The notes: generated by a model from the sequence alone, not told the origin. A stretch of DNA of 34,065 bases from Lachnospiraceae bacterium UBA3711 (GCA_002371345.1 DFHY01000007.1:29153-63217), one strand, 5' to 3'. Positions 21,587-31,699 are shown, numbered from the stretch's first letter. Made by a program: numbers and translations.

Positions 21587-22425
21587 TCACGTATTATCTT
21601 GTGCCTCCACCAGTGACTTTGAGGCTTCAATATCTACGACAGACAGTGTACAGTCGAGATAATCCCCATACTCCATACAGCCTTCCAGAAAGCTGTCGCA
21701 GATCAGCTCACCCAGCTGATCCCCGGACATGGAAGGCTCATTGCCAAGACCGCCAAGGAAAGCCTCATAATTCCAGCCGCAGCCAGGCTCTGTCTCTTCG
21801 CTGGCCACCAGGTATCCGGCATAGCCCTGCAGCATATTTGCCGTTTCCAGTGTCGCCATCAGGCATGCGTCGAAGCCGACCATCTCAAGCGGCGTGTTCT
21901 GCGAGTCTTCTCCGAATACCTGCGCAAACGCTTCCTGCATCTCCGCGAGTGTCAGGGTATCATAGTCGAACAGCTCGTCAAAAGCGGCTCCTTCGATGCT
22001 GCCGCCGCCGTGATCCCACAGGATCACAGCCTGCTTCTGAGCAGGATACTGCTGCGTACAGAAGGTTAGGAAATCCGCGAAGGTTCCGCTTTCTCCCATA
22101 TTTGCGAGAGGCTGCTGGTCCACACAGGCCGAATCATCTCCGTCGATTAGATATCTTTCTATGTATGACGGGTCAACGACTTCATTCTGCCACTCGGAAG
22201 CACCGCCGGTCTCGACGACGACAGTCACGTCCTCTGGAAGATCCGGCTCCATCATCTCACTCAGATCCACCGTAGCCGCGCCGTTCTCTGATTCGAGATC
22301 ACTTCCGCACATGTAGACGTAGATGCCCCATTCCGGCAGCGTCTCCTGTGCCAGTACATCATCCGGCAGCCATTGCGTCTGACAAATACACAAGGCTGTG
22401 GCAAGTGCCACAGCCTTTTCATCAT
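21587..22425 (-). pseudogene. Clostripain-like (C11) cysteine protease, N-terminal frameshift and C-terminal truncation
   Basis: The open frame encodes 274 residues from a GTG at 22411: GIYVYMCGSDLESENGAATVDL, catalytic His in ILWDHGGG and Cys in GFDACLMA, both hallmarks of clostripain-related family C11. Relatives I know are longer, and this frame stops soon after the core (VEAQDNT), close to an integrase remnant. At the N-terminus, ATGATG at 22425 followed by AAAA leads into another frame; one more A would give MMKKAVALATALCICQ, a proper signal peptide. Both ends therefore look damaged. It follows the secreted protein gene by 32 bases. Confidence 0.72.
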
Positions 22426-22457
22426 AAACTGATTCATAGCGTTACTCGCATGAGAGC

Positions 22458-23039
22458 TCAGGAAGCTGCCTCAGTGGATTCTTCCGCGTCCTCCGGCTGA
22501 ATGGAAGCGCCCATGAACGCAATGATCGACTGGAAGCCCTCGTCAGACATCGGGGCAAAGCTGAACTCCAGGATATAGCCGGCCTCTGTTGCAAGTGAGA
22601 CGCAGGTTGTATCATTCTCAGGAATATCATAGGAGATGGCATCAAAATCATTGAGCTTCATCATCTCAACGTTCTCAACGCCGTCCATCCCTTTCAGTTC
22701 CTTCGCGTAGTCTGCAAGCTCCATGCCGTCCATATTCACGTACATGACCGCCGCAACGCCTTTCTGGTCGTCAGTGGAATAGTAACCGATATAACCGGCT
22801 TCCTTGTCCTCATCCGTAAGCTCCACTTCCTTCATCACATTCGGAACCCACATCTTGCAGGCAATCTCGTCGAACGTCACGAAATCCCCCTGGGAGATCA
22901 CATCGTTGTCCGATGCTTCATTGATCGCAACGAAGTCTTCCCAGTTCAGATTCGTAGTAGCTTCTGTTTCATCCGCAAATACAACGGCGCCGCTCAGCAG
23001 CATGCAGGAAGCAAGAGCACATGCCAAAAATTTCTTCAT
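22458..23039 (-). CDS. Secreted protein of unknown function
   Basis: A 193-residue exported protein: MKKFLACALASCMLLSGAVVFA is a clear signal peptide with cleavage near residue 22. The mature part is acidic (DETEATTNLNWEDFV..., repeated DE and MDGME/MDGVEN) and ends in a Glu/Ala/Ser tail. The C in LASCMLLSG does not form a proper lipobox, so I favour a soluble exported protein. GAGAGGAAC precedes the ATG. It has the same direction as the broken protease downstream and diverges from the giant adhesin. No family is recognised. Confidence 0.78.
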   Translation of the reverse strand: MKKFLACALASCMLLSGAVVFADETEATTNLNWEDFVAINEASDNDVISQGDFVTFDEIACKMWVPNVMKEVELTDEDKEAGYIGYYSTDDQKGVAAVMYVNMDGMELADYAKELKGMDGVENVEMMKLNDFDAISYDIPENDTTCVSLATEAGYILEFSFAPMSDEGFQSIIAFMGASIQPEDAEESTEAAS

Positions 23040-23111
23040 AATAACGTTCCTCTCTTTCCTATCACTCAGATAATGAATATGGGATCTCTCCCGCCGTATG
23101 TTTCATTAGGT

Positions 23112-23207
23112 ATTATACAAAATGGGACTGGATGTTCGATGTATATTTATCCCAGCATTTGTAAATTCGTCCCATCACAGGTAACCGAAATGTGCGTATG
23201 TTATAAT
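23112..23207. promoter_or_regulatory. Divergent promoter region with inverted repeat
   Basis: The plus strand has an extended -10 TGTTATAAT (23199-23207) toward the adhesin. The minus strand has TATAAT (23117-23112) toward the secreted protein, with weak -35 boxes on both. ATGGGAC (23122-23128) and GTCCCAT (23169-23175) form an inverted repeat between them, a possible operator. Confidence 0.45.
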
Positions 23208-23286
23208 CTTACCAACTATGCGATGTTTTTCGAATACTGTCATTACTGTTACGGCAGGATATATCCACTCAATGAAAATGTGAACC

Positions 23287-24618
23287 ATGAAGCATTCAAT
23301 CAGACGGAATCTTACATTGCTGCTTGTACTGACACTGTTCTTATCACAGCTGTCAATACAGAATACTGCTGTTTTGACTCCGGCTGAAGAGCTGTGGATG
23401 GAAGAAGCGGCGGCAATAATATCAGATGACGAGATTCTGATGGAGGAAACTGAAGAAACAGAGTTTGAAGTGTTTAATGACGCAGAGGTTTCAAATAATT
23501 CGGATGGAATTTTGGATTCAGGGGAAGCATTCGATCTGAGAAAAACTGATACTCAAAATGTTGCGAATTATATTCCGGGATTGATCGAGGAGGATGAGGA
23601 CGGGTCAGGTATATCTGAGGATGCTTCATTTGAAACAGAGTCGGCTTCGGAGGCATTCACTGAGCTTGGGTCAGAGGTATCGCCGGAGGTAATCAGTGAG
23701 ATCGAGACAGAAGCGTCCACGGAAGTGCTCACTGAAACCGAAACAGAGTCGGTTGTGGAAGCATTCACTGAGGCCGAGTCGGAGATACCCCCTAAGTTGT
23801 TCGCTGAGACTGAGGCAGACACTGAAACTGTACCGGTTGAATCGGTCTTCGAGCAGTCCAAAACGGTAAATGGTGTAGTCGTCAGCGTAAAGGCTGAACC
23901 CGGTGTGTTTCCGGTGGATGCTGTTCTTATTGTGAAGAGTGTTCCTGTCTATCAGCAGAGGCAGGCGGAAGCCGTCGTGAATGAGGCGTGTGATGAGAAT
24001 CAGAATGTCGCTGTTTCCTACACCTTTGACATAAAGGCTGTCAACCCCGATACGGGTGAGGAATACCAGCCGGCCGAGGGCCGGACGGTCAGTGTCTCTT
24101 TTGCTTTGGCAGAAGTGGCGGACGAAAACCTGACCACCAATGTTTACCATGTGACCGAGGATGAGACTACGGGCAAACTGACAGCTGAGAGCCTGGAGGT
24201 GAACACTGAGACGACGCAGGAAACCGGCGAGGAGACCACTGCCGTTGTGGAGACGGACGGCTTCTCTCTGTATACCGTTGTGTTTACCTATAGTGATCTG
24301 CAATACATTCTTCCCGGTTATAAAACCGTCGCATTGAGTGAAATCCTTACGTCCATCGGTCTGACCGGAGAGGTCACGGCGGTGGAGATCAGTGATACGA
24401 GTCTGTTCGAAGCGAACAAGTTGGACAACGAATGGAAAGTCACTGCGCTTCAGGCGTTCTCCTCCAAGGAATGGATGAAGCTCACAATCAACGATGTGGT
24501 CTATGAGATTACTGTGACGGACGATCTGCTGGCAGCCGGCACAACCGTGTATGATGACGGCGAGAAGCAGACACTGAACAACCCGGATACCACCTATATC
24601 ATCCAAGGGAATGGGTAG
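23287..24618 (+). CDS. Giant surface adhesin, N-terminal part up to an in-frame TAG
   Basis: 443 residues: signal peptide (MKHSIRRNLTLLLVLTLFLSQ), then an acidic, repetitive Glu/Thr/Ser region at about 95-185 (SEAFTELGSEV, TEVLTETETES, VEAFTEAESE), then beta-rich domains (SVKAEPGVFPVDAVLIVKSV; ALAEVADENLTTNVYHVTEDE; TITVTDD). The frame meets TAG at 24616-24618 and continues in the same frame for another 2320 codons, so this is very likely the first part of a single 2765-codon gene. As it stands, the product would be secreted without an anchor. The ribosome site is weak. Confidence 0.72.
   Translation: MKHSIRRNLTLLLVLTLFLSQLSIQNTAVLTPAEELWMEEAAAIISDDEILMEETEETEFEVFNDAEVSNNSDGILDSGEAFDLRKTDTQNVANYIPGLIEEDEDGSGISEDASFETESASEAFTELGSEVSPEVISEIETEASTEVLTETETESVVEAFTEAESEIPPKLFAETEADTETVPVESVFEQSKTVNGVVVSVKAEPGVFPVDAVLIVKSVPVYQQRQAEAVVNEACDENQNVAVSYTFDIKAVNPDTGEEYQPAEGRTVSVSFALAEVADENLTTNVYHVTEDETTGKLTAESLEVNTETTQETGEETTAVVETDGFSLYTVVFTYSDLQYILPGYKTVALSEILTSIGLTGEVTAVEISDTSLFEANKLDNEWKVTALQAFSSKEWMKLTINDVVYEITVTDDLLAAGTTVYDDGEKQTLNNPDTTYIIQGNG
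24616..24618 (+). other. In-frame TAG joining the two adhesin ORFs
   Basis: GGG-TAG-AAC. The frame is open for 443 codons before and 2321 after. Single substitutions from CAG, TGG or TAC/TAT would restore it. Confidence 0.9.
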
Positions 24619-24630
24619 AACGGAGCGGGC

Positions 24631-27600
24631 TTGGATGGCAACGAGGATGGCGACTATTTTACAGTACCTGAGAACAGCAGCTCTGAAGGCAGACCGATTA
24701 CGATTATTCTGGACAACGTTAACCGCAGCCAGGAAGGCAAAAGCCCGGATTCCTCTTTCCTTACGATTGAGTCAGGGAACTATGTCATCGTCAAGCTGAG
24801 AGGGACAAATTACATCAAGGCCGGGAAAGACGAGCAGTTTTTCTCTGTCTCCGATGATGGAATGGCGGCGATCCATGTGAGTCCGGGATCCACGGTGAAA
24901 GTAACCTCCGAAAACGGGGACGGGAGCACAGAGGGCACGCTTACTGCCATAGGTGGCGGTGCAAAATACGGTGGCGCTGGAATCGGCACACGATACAATG
25001 TTGATACGGGAACCATCATCATCGCAGGCGGAACAATCTATGCCTACGGTGCGCATTGTGCTGCCGGAATCGGATCCGGCAGAGATGGGAGAGCCAGCAA
25101 TATTCAGATTACCGGAGGGGACATTCACGCCTGGGGCGGTCAGTATGCGGCAGGTATCGGTGCAGGCGACAACGTCGGCGGCGGAGAGGGCGGTGATACC
25201 GACAATATCACCATCACCGGCGGAACCATCGAGGCGTACGGCGGCGATGATCCGGATGGTGATCTGGAAGGCGGCGCCGGCATCGGCTGCAGCGAAGGCG
25301 GGACGCTCCATGGGACGATTCAGATTACCGGTGGGACGATCTATGCTCGTGGAACTGCACAGGCGGCAGGCATCGGCGGAGGAGAAGGAAAAGGATTCGA
25401 TGATAACGGACAGATTGTAATCACCGGCGGGTCGATCAGGGCAGAAGGCGGCAGTGACGGGGCTGGAATCGGCGGCGGAAACGGCGGAGATGATATCCGG
25501 GTCACCATTGACCAGACACCGGGAAGCAACCTGTACATCGATGCGGCCGGCGGGAAAAACGCGGCCGGCATCGGCGCCGGAGATGGCAATGCAAAATATG
25601 TGAATATCACGCTGCGCGGCGGCACAATTTATGCCCGAGGCGGTGAAAATGGGGCCGGCATCGGCGCAGGCGATGATATCGACTGGCTTGAAATAAAGGG
25701 AAATGGTTCAATCAGTGCCACAGGCGGCAATCAGGGTACTGGAATCGGCGCCGGGAATAACAGCGGTGTAAAGGGTCATCTGACGATAGAGGGCAGCAAA
25801 GCCGATGGGTCCGAAGTCAGAAAAGGGGCCTGGAATCCGTCGACGGAATCTTTTGATGAGGGCGAATATCCTCTTGAAATCACAGCCTCTTCTTCCAGAG
25901 GCCTGTCCGATAATGACAGGGATAATCAGGCGGCTGCGATCGGTGGCGGCAAAGGAAGCAACGGGAATATCACAATCAGAAACGCGAAACTCACGACCCA
26001 TGCCGGCGGCCAGGGCGCGGACATTGGTGGCGGGTCCTTTCACGCAACCTATGGAGGGACGATTGATCGGATCGCAATCGAGAACTGCAATATTACGTCC
26101 ACAAGCACGAAAAAGGTCACTTCCGGGATCGGCAGCGGATACGGAACCTCGATCAATCATATAAGCATCAGTAATACATATTATCATGGCGGCGGGATCG
26201 GCGCGTCGCTTATGGATGCGAATTATCTGGGGCTGAACAGTGTTGATTCCATTGAAATTAATAACAGCGATGTTTACGCGGAATGGGATGAGAAGGATCC
26301 GGGCCATTGCACGGATGTGATGAATTTCACGGCTACGGATCTGGAACATGGCGCGGCGGGCATCGGCAGCGGACAGTACGGCTCCATGCACAGCATCACA
26401 ATCAAGAACAGCAACATCTATGCGCATGGTTTCGGGAGCGGCGCCGGGATCGGGACAGGTGGCAGAGGCGCCTACACTCTTTGGATCGGCCTTGATAAAC
26501 TCGATATCGGAGATCTTGGAACGATCAGCATCGATAGCTGTTCGGTTGTAGCCAAAAGCGGATATGCTGATTTCAGCGAAGGCGTGCCGACGACGGTCGG
26601 CGAGATCACGGTTGACCCGCTGGATCTCGGGAGCGGCGCCGGGATCGGTTCGGGCTGCGGTTCGCAATGCGGAGAAATCTGGCTCAGCAATTGCCCGTCG
26701 ATCTATGCAAAGGGCTTTGCAGGCGCGGGCATCGGTGCAGGAAATGCAAGCGGTGCAAAGATCGCCGGAGCCGTGGACTTCATTATGATAGACAAGTGCA
26801 AGTATGTCGATGCATTTGGGGGAAGGTTTTCCGCCGGTATCGGTACGAGCGGCGGCGATGGCGGGATGAGGATTGCAAATTCATCGACGCTGAAAGGAAT
26901 TGTGATCAGGGACTGCGAACATGTATACGCATCTGGCGGAAGCGACGCGGCCGGGATCGGCTGCGGTGCTTTCAGTTCCTATGAGACAGGGCATACGTCA
27001 ACGGGCCACACAATTGTGATCGAAAACAGTGGTGTGAGCGCTCATGGCGGAGATAACGGAGCCGGGATCGGCGGCGGATGTGAGCACAACAGCCTGGGAT
27101 TCGGGGGTGATTGTCCGCCGACGATCATTAAGGGCACCAGCGCGGTAGAAGCGTACGGTGGGAAAAGAGCGGCCGGGATTGGCGGCGGGTTCCTGGGCGG
27201 AGCAAAAGAGATCGTGATCGATCTGGAAGAAGATGACTCCTGCATTACGCAGGGTACTTTTGATAATCCTGCACCTTCCAGGTACTATGTGAAGGCGGTA
27301 GGGCAAGACGGTGGTGCCGGCATAGGAGGCGGCGGAGATGATTATGTCAGCGGGGAATATACAAAGAACAGTTCCACGGACTGCGAATTGATCTCCATCA
27401 AAGGCGGAGCAGTCTTTGCACAAGGCGGAGCGTCCATCCAGGCCGGATATATGAATGATGTCGGTTGGGGAAATACAGGAGATTTCAAAATGGGCGCAGG
27501 AGCCGGAATCGGCGGCTCGGCAGGCGCGTCCCATGCGGATAAGATCGAAATTAATCACGGTTACATCTGGACCCGCGGCGGTGCTTACACCAATAATTCG

Positions 27601-30600
27601 GACAAGGCCTGCGACATCGGGACCGGCGGAGATTATTCCAACGCGGCATTAAGCAATAATGATCTGAGTGAAGACCTGATTATCCATGACGGAACGGTTC
27701 TGACAGAGAAAATGGACCGGTTCCGGAGCGTTACGATCAGCGGCGGCAGTGTTCAGGCAAAGCTCACCGGGGTGAAGAACAGCAGCGGTACTCCGGTCTA
27801 TCAGACCACTGGAAAAATCGACAAGGATTCTCCTGTATTTTCCGGAGTACCGGGAGCGGGAAGAATCAGTGTCAGCGCGATTAACAGTGATTCTGCATTC
27901 GGGAAATACCACATTTATACCAGTGATCTGGCCGGATATGCTTTCTGGCTGTATCTGCCGGAATACAGCAATTCAACGGAAAAAGGATTGACGGCGGATC
28001 TTTCCTTCGGCGGACAGGGCTTCCATTATTACGGATATACCGATACGAACAATACCGGCTTTGTGAAGATTGATGGCGGGACTATCGGCGGAAAAGTGTA
28101 CGGGAAACCGGTCGAAGGAACAGATTTTGATGTGTATCTGCTGGATGATGGTTTTCCAGAAGGATCACGATGGTATGACTTTGCCGTGACCGGAAGCAAC
28201 GGGACAATCACGGTGAAAGAAATCAAAAAAGAGACCTCTCCGGGGGCGGTGATAACGCTTCACTCAACGGAGGGGGGAACATTTACTGTCACAGCAAAAT
28301 GTGACAATGTTAGCGAGGAGAAACAGGATTATTGCTGGAATTCCCGTTTTGAATTTTCAGGCACGATATTAATCCATGCGCAGGTCACCGTAAGCGGTGA
28401 TCTTACAAAGCAGTACGATTCATTGCCGGTATCAAGTCCCACAGTTACAACAAACAGCGACAATCCGCCGTACTATTATTACTATACCCAAGACGGAACA
28501 CAGCTTGACAGCGCGCCGGTCAACGCCGGAGAGTATTATGTTCAGGCATTCGTACAGGAGTCGGATAAATACACGAGGGCTGAATCCGAAAAATATCCAT
28601 TCACCATCATTCAGGTGCCTACCACCGTTACGCTGGACGCAAAATATAATAATGACGGCACGGCTCATATTACTTCTGAAGTCGTAGGAATCTTTCCGGC
28701 TGATCGCTTCAATGCAGGAACCCTCAACATCAAAATTGAAAGGTTGAAAGATGATAACAGCTGGGAGATACTTTCTCAAAATGACTTTGATGTCATCTGT
28801 GATGCCGGAGCTCATTTAAAGGCAGAAATGAATACCAATGTCGTTGAGGGAGGACGATACAAAGTAACAGCCCATTATAATGGATTGGTCAACTATGCAG
28901 CCTCTGAAGTCAGCGAGATTTATGTCAGAGATTCGGGTAAGTGGATCATTCAAGGAGAAACAGAATATACGGTATCGGTTACCACCTCCGCCCTTACGCT
29001 TGATCTTGCCGTATCTCCGGAAATAGCGAATGCTGAATGGACCAGCAAAGTTGTATATGACAGTTATGGCTCCCTTGGTTTTGAGCCGACGATAAAGATT
29101 GATGAATCTGAACCGCTGAAGGTGAATATACAGAATGCCGGCAAAGCGATCATTAGGGTGACAGTGAAAGCCCCTGCAAGCAAAGAAGATCCAGCATGGA
29201 CCTATGTGACAGTTACCGTGACAAAGAGAACGTTGTATGCCAAAGCCTTTGCCAAAACCAGCTCAGAAATCGATTGGAGTGACAATAATGCTGTCATAAC
29301 AAATATGAACTATGGCTCTATAGAGACAAACGCGAATTATTATCAGGTGATGTACGCTTTTGATGATGATACATACAACAAGTATCGTAAAGAAAGCCTT
29401 TATGGTAGTTGGGTTGGGAATCGTTTTGGAACTTTGGAGCCGGTCATTCTGGACGAGAAAACGGAAGCCGGAGCCGCTCCGCTGACGATTAAAAAACAAG
29501 GGACAACAGTTTCGGTTGAGGGAAAAGAATATCAGAATATTTTCTTCTGGCGGAATTATGACATTACTTTACGCAAGAGTACGATCACCATCGACCCGGC
29601 AAAGGTCGTTCTGCAGGCAGATAACGTCACTGTAACCTACGGAGATCCGGAACCGTCTTATCCATGGTCGTATAACAGAAGTGAATCCCGCACATATGGG
29701 CACAGCGAGATACCTTCGTGGGATACACTGGACAATGTTGTGAAGGATGGTGCTAAGGTTACCTTGGATGATAATAATCGGACTTATCAAACGATGGCGG
29801 CTGGGGAGTATTCTGATGTTCTGATTCTTCATGCAGAAGCAAAGGAAAACTATGAGCTGGTTTGCCCAGATGGTGAGGTGAATCACGATCATTACATTGA
29901 ATACAAGATAAAGTCTGGAACAAAGCCCGGTAAGCTTACGATTAACCGTGCGGATATTACGGACAGCAGCCGATTCAAGATCTCCGTGAAGGCTCCGGTA
30001 TATGATGGCAGCACCGGGTTGACGCCGGAAGTTATGGTCGTTGACCGCTCCCGATTCGGGGAAAAATATACGTTGGTAGGAGACACAGACTATACGCTTA
30101 CGACAGGCACGGATGGCGCCGGAAAATCATACGTCAAAATTACCGGAATAGGAAATTATACCGGCGAAATAACAGAAAATTATACCATGAGACCCGTTAC
30201 AATCACTGTGACTACAGCGAGTGCTTCTAAAATCTATGATGGCACAGCACTTACGAAAACCGATGGCAGTTCTATTGAAGGGGTGCCGGCCAGTGATCAG
30301 GACAAGGTGAGTATCACGGTCACAGGCTCGCAAACAGAGGTGGGCAGTTCTACCAATACCTATGAGATTACATTTGACGAAGATCTGAATCGGGAGAATT
30401 ATGTGATCAAGGAAAAGCTTGGCAAATTGTACGTTGCGCCGAATACCCTCCATGTCCAGTCTTTCTTAAAGGATGTGGTCTATAACGGCCTTGAACAGAA
30501 ACAGGAAGATGCAATCACGGTAACCAATCGGCTTGGACAGGAACTCATAAAAGGAACGGACTATGAACTCATTTACAGTTATTCAGACGAAGAATCGGGC

Positions 30601-31584
30601 AGCGGGAATATGCGGGTAATCAATGTCGGAACCGTTTTGATTACCATTCAGGGAATAGGAGCGTATGAAGGTTCTACTACAAGAACTTACCAGATCACTC
30701 CGGCTCCTTTGAAGGTGGATACAGAGTCAGCCAGAAAGCTCTATGACGGAGCGCCGCTGACAGCGGACGGTGAGATGAAGGGGCTGGTTGCTGGTGAGAG
30801 TGCGTCTCTTGTCATGACCGGTACTCAGACAGAACCCGGAAGCAGTCGGAATACGTACAAAATCAGCTGGAACGGCACCGCGAAGGAGAGTAACTACAAG
30901 ATCAAGGAGATGATTGGTACCCTGACCGTCACGGAGCCGAAGATCACTTACGCCTGTGTAAGCGGAGCGGACAGCACCTGGAAGAAGGGAAGCACGAATG
31001 GCCTGACCTTTGTTTATAAACGCAGTTGGAAAGAGGAGAAGACGTTTTCGCACTTTATAGAGGTCAAGGGAGATGGAGTTATGGTTCCCGCGTCTTCCTA
31101 TGACGCTGTTTCAGGAAGTCTGGTGTTGACCTTGAAGAGCAGCTATCTGGAATCGCTTAAAACAGGGCAGCACACATTGAAAGTAATGTTCGATGATGGA
31201 GATGCGCCAGAGGTGAAGTTTACTACTACCGAAACGCAGGGAGAAGGAGACGATGATTCAGGAGGCGGATCCGACGATGAACCTGGTACTGAGCCCAGTT
31301 CAGAGTCTGGAGGTGGGACAGGTACTGAACCAAGCTCTGAAGCCGGTGGCGGGACAGGTACTGAATCAAATCCTGAATCCGACAATGGGAAATCGGGAGA
31401 TTCGGGAACGAAGAGTAAGGAGACAGACTCTGCCAGAACTGCAGACCAGGGGAGTGTAACAAATACCAGTCAGAATACGAGCGCCCGGACTGGGGATGAG
31501 TCAAGCCCCGAACTGTTCCTTATGCTTTTTCTTGCAAGTGCAGCCTTCATACTACTGACTATCAGGCGGCGAAGAAAGACATGA
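24631..31584 (+). CDS. Giant surface adhesin, Gly-rich beta-helix and MBG-like domains with C-terminal anchor (after in-frame TAG)
   Basis: 2317 residues from a TTG at 24631, without signal peptide or ribosome site, in frame with the 23287 ORF. Residues about 100-1010 contain more than 20 repeats of the type GG-T/S-I-x-A-x-GG-x3-AGIG-G/A-G, expected to form a right-handed beta-helix. From about 1250 come Ig/MBG-like modules: KQYDSLPV, VTVTYGDPEP, KIYDGTALT (about 1853-1935), VVYNGLEQ and KLYDGAPLT (about 2025-2100). Then a Gly/Ser/Glu/Thr linker and the C-terminus SARTGDESSPE, a 20-residue helix and RRRRKT, a sortase-like signal with a variant of LPXTG. Adhesion is inferred from architecture. 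Confidence 0.82.
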   Translation: MDGNEDGDYFTVPENSSSEGRPITIILDNVNRSQEGKSPDSSFLTIESGNYVIVKLRGTNYIKAGKDEQFFSVSDDGMAAIHVSPGSTVKVTSENGDGSTEGTLTAIGGGAKYGGAGIGTRYNVDTGTIIIAGGTIYAYGAHCAAGIGSGRDGRASNIQITGGDIHAWGGQYAAGIGAGDNVGGGEGGDTDNITITGGTIEAYGGDDPDGDLEGGAGIGCSEGGTLHGTIQITGGTIYARGTAQAAGIGGGEGKGFDDNGQIVITGGSIRAEGGSDGAGIGGGNGGDDIRVTIDQTPGSNLYIDAAGGKNAAGIGAGDGNAKYVNITLRGGTIYARGGENGAGIGAGDDIDWLEIKGNGSISATGGNQGTGIGAGNNSGVKGHLTIEGSKADGSEVRKGAWNPSTESFDEGEYPLEITASSSRGLSDNDRDNQAAAIGGGKGSNGNITIRNAKLTTHAGGQGADIGGGSFHATYGGTIDRIAIENCNITSTSTKKVTSGIGSGYGTSINHISISNTYYHGGGIGASLMDANYLGLNSVDSIEINNSDVYAEWDEKDPGHCTDVMNFTATDLEHGAAGIGSGQYGSMHSITIKNSNIYAHGFGSGAGIGTGGRGAYTLWIGLDKLDIGDLGTISIDSCSVVAKSGYADFSEGVPTTVGEITVDPLDLGSGAGIGSGCGSQCGEIWLSNCPSIYAKGFAGAGIGAGNASGAKIAGAVDFIMIDKCKYVDAFGGRFSAGIGTSGGDGGMRIANSSTLKGIVIRDCEHVYASGGSDAAGIGCGAFSSYETGHTSTGHTIVIENSGVSAHGGDNGAGIGGGCEHNSLGFGGDCPPTIIKGTSAVEAYGGKRAAGIGGGFLGGAKEIVIDLEEDDSCITQGTFDNPAPSRYYVKAVGQDGGAGIGGGGDDYVSGEYTKNSSTDCELISIKGGAVFAQGGASIQAGYMNDVGWGNTGDFKMGAGAGIGGSAGASHADKIEINHGYIWTRGGAYTNNSDKACDIGTGGDYSNAALSNNDLSEDLIIHDGTVLTEKMDRFRSVTISGGSVQAKLTGVKNSSGTPVYQTTGKIDKDSPVFSGVPGAGRISVSAINSDSAFGKYHIYTSDLAGYAFWLYLPEYSNSTEKGLTADLSFGGQGFHYYGYTDTNNTGFVKIDGGTIGGKVYGKPVEGTDFDVYLLDDGFPEGSRWYDFAVTGSNGTITVKEIKKETSPGAVITLHSTEGGTFTVTAKCDNVSEEKQDYCWNSRFEFSGTILIHAQVTVSGDLTKQYDSLPVSSPTVTTNSDNPPYYYYYTQDGTQLDSAPVNAGEYYVQAFVQESDKYTRAESEKYPFTIIQVPTTVTLDAKYNNDGTAHITSEVVGIFPADRFNAGTLNIKIERLKDDNSWEILSQNDFDVICDAGAHLKAEMNTNVVEGGRYKVTAHYNGLVNYAASEVSEIYVRDSGKWIIQGETEYTVSVTTSALTLDLAVSPEIANAEWTSKVVYDSYGSLGFEPTIKIDESEPLKVNIQNAGKAIIRVTVKAPASKEDPAWTYVTVTVTKRTLYAKAFAKTSSEIDWSDNNAVITNMNYGSIETNANYYQVMYAFDDDTYNKYRKESLYGSWVGNRFGTLEPVILDEKTEAGAAPLTIKKQGTTVSVEGKEYQNIFFWRNYDITLRKSTITIDPAKVVLQADNVTVTYGDPEPSYPWSYNRSESRTYGHSEIPSWDTLDNVVKDGAKVTLDDNNRTYQTMAAGEYSDVLILHAEAKENYELVCPDGEVNHDHYIEYKIKSGTKPGKLTINRADITDSSRFKISVKAPVYDGSTGLTPEVMVVDRSRFGEKYTLVGDTDYTLTTGTDGAGKSYVKITGIGNYTGEITENYTMRPVTITVTTASASKIYDGTALTKTDGSSIEGVPASDQDKVSITVTGSQTEVGSSTNTYEITFDEDLNRENYVIKEKLGKLYVAPNTLHVQSFLKDVVYNGLEQKQEDAITVTNRLGQELIKGTDYELIYSYSDEESGSGNMRVINVGTVLITIQGIGAYEGSTTRTYQITPAPLKVDTESARKLYDGAPLTADGEMKGLVAGESASLVMTGTQTEPGSSRNTYKISWNGTAKESNYKIKEMIGTLTVTEPKITYACVSGADSTWKKGSTNGLTFVYKRSWKEEKTFSHFIEVKGDGVMVPASSYDAVSGSLVLTLKSSYLESLKTGQHTLKVMFDDGDAPEVKFTTTETQGEGDDDSGGGSDDEPGTEPSSESGGGTGTEPSSEAGGGTGTESNPESDNGKSGDSGTKSKETDSARTADQGSVTNTSQNTSARTGDESSPELFLMLFLASAAFILLTIRRRRKT

Positions 31585-31663
31585 CGATGGGCGTCAGCCC
31601 GACAGAGGCGGCAATAGAAGCAGAGCTATCAGCAAATCACAGAAAAGACTTATATAAAATCAA

Positions 31664-31699
31664 AAACAGGCTTCAATGGAAAACCATTGAGGCCTGTTT
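31664..31699. terminator. Bidirectional terminator between adhesin and histidine kinase
   Basis: 16-base arms (31664-31679 and 31684-31699) pair with one mismatch around AAAA. On the minus strand a T-run follows directly (GTTTTTG), so it ends the kinase transcript well; on the plus strand the T-run is TTT only. Confidence 0.82.

Noticed and set aside
21601..22275. 224-codon plus-strand ORF opposite the clostripain-like gene
   Set aside because: Arg/Pro/Ser-rich shadow composition, while the opposite strand has catalytic protease motifs.
23671..24606. 311-codon minus-strand ORF opposite the adhesin N-terminal part
   Set aside because: Antisense of Glu/Thr repeats; no start signal and no recognisable domain.
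20009..24618. TAG reassigned to Gln across the island or host (genetic code 15)
   Set aside because: Three island genes end properly at TAG with complete domains before it, and no suppressor tRNA is seen in the window. Kept only as a weak host-level question.
25708..26667. 319-codon minus-strand ORF and several other long frames inside the adhesin
   Set aside because: They arise from the Gly-rich repeat coding of the adhesin and have repeat-derived composition only.
24930..27640. CRISPR-like array in the repeated adhesin DNA
   Set aside because: Repeats are imperfect, in frame, irregularly spaced and encode Gly-rich coils. No cas genes are present.
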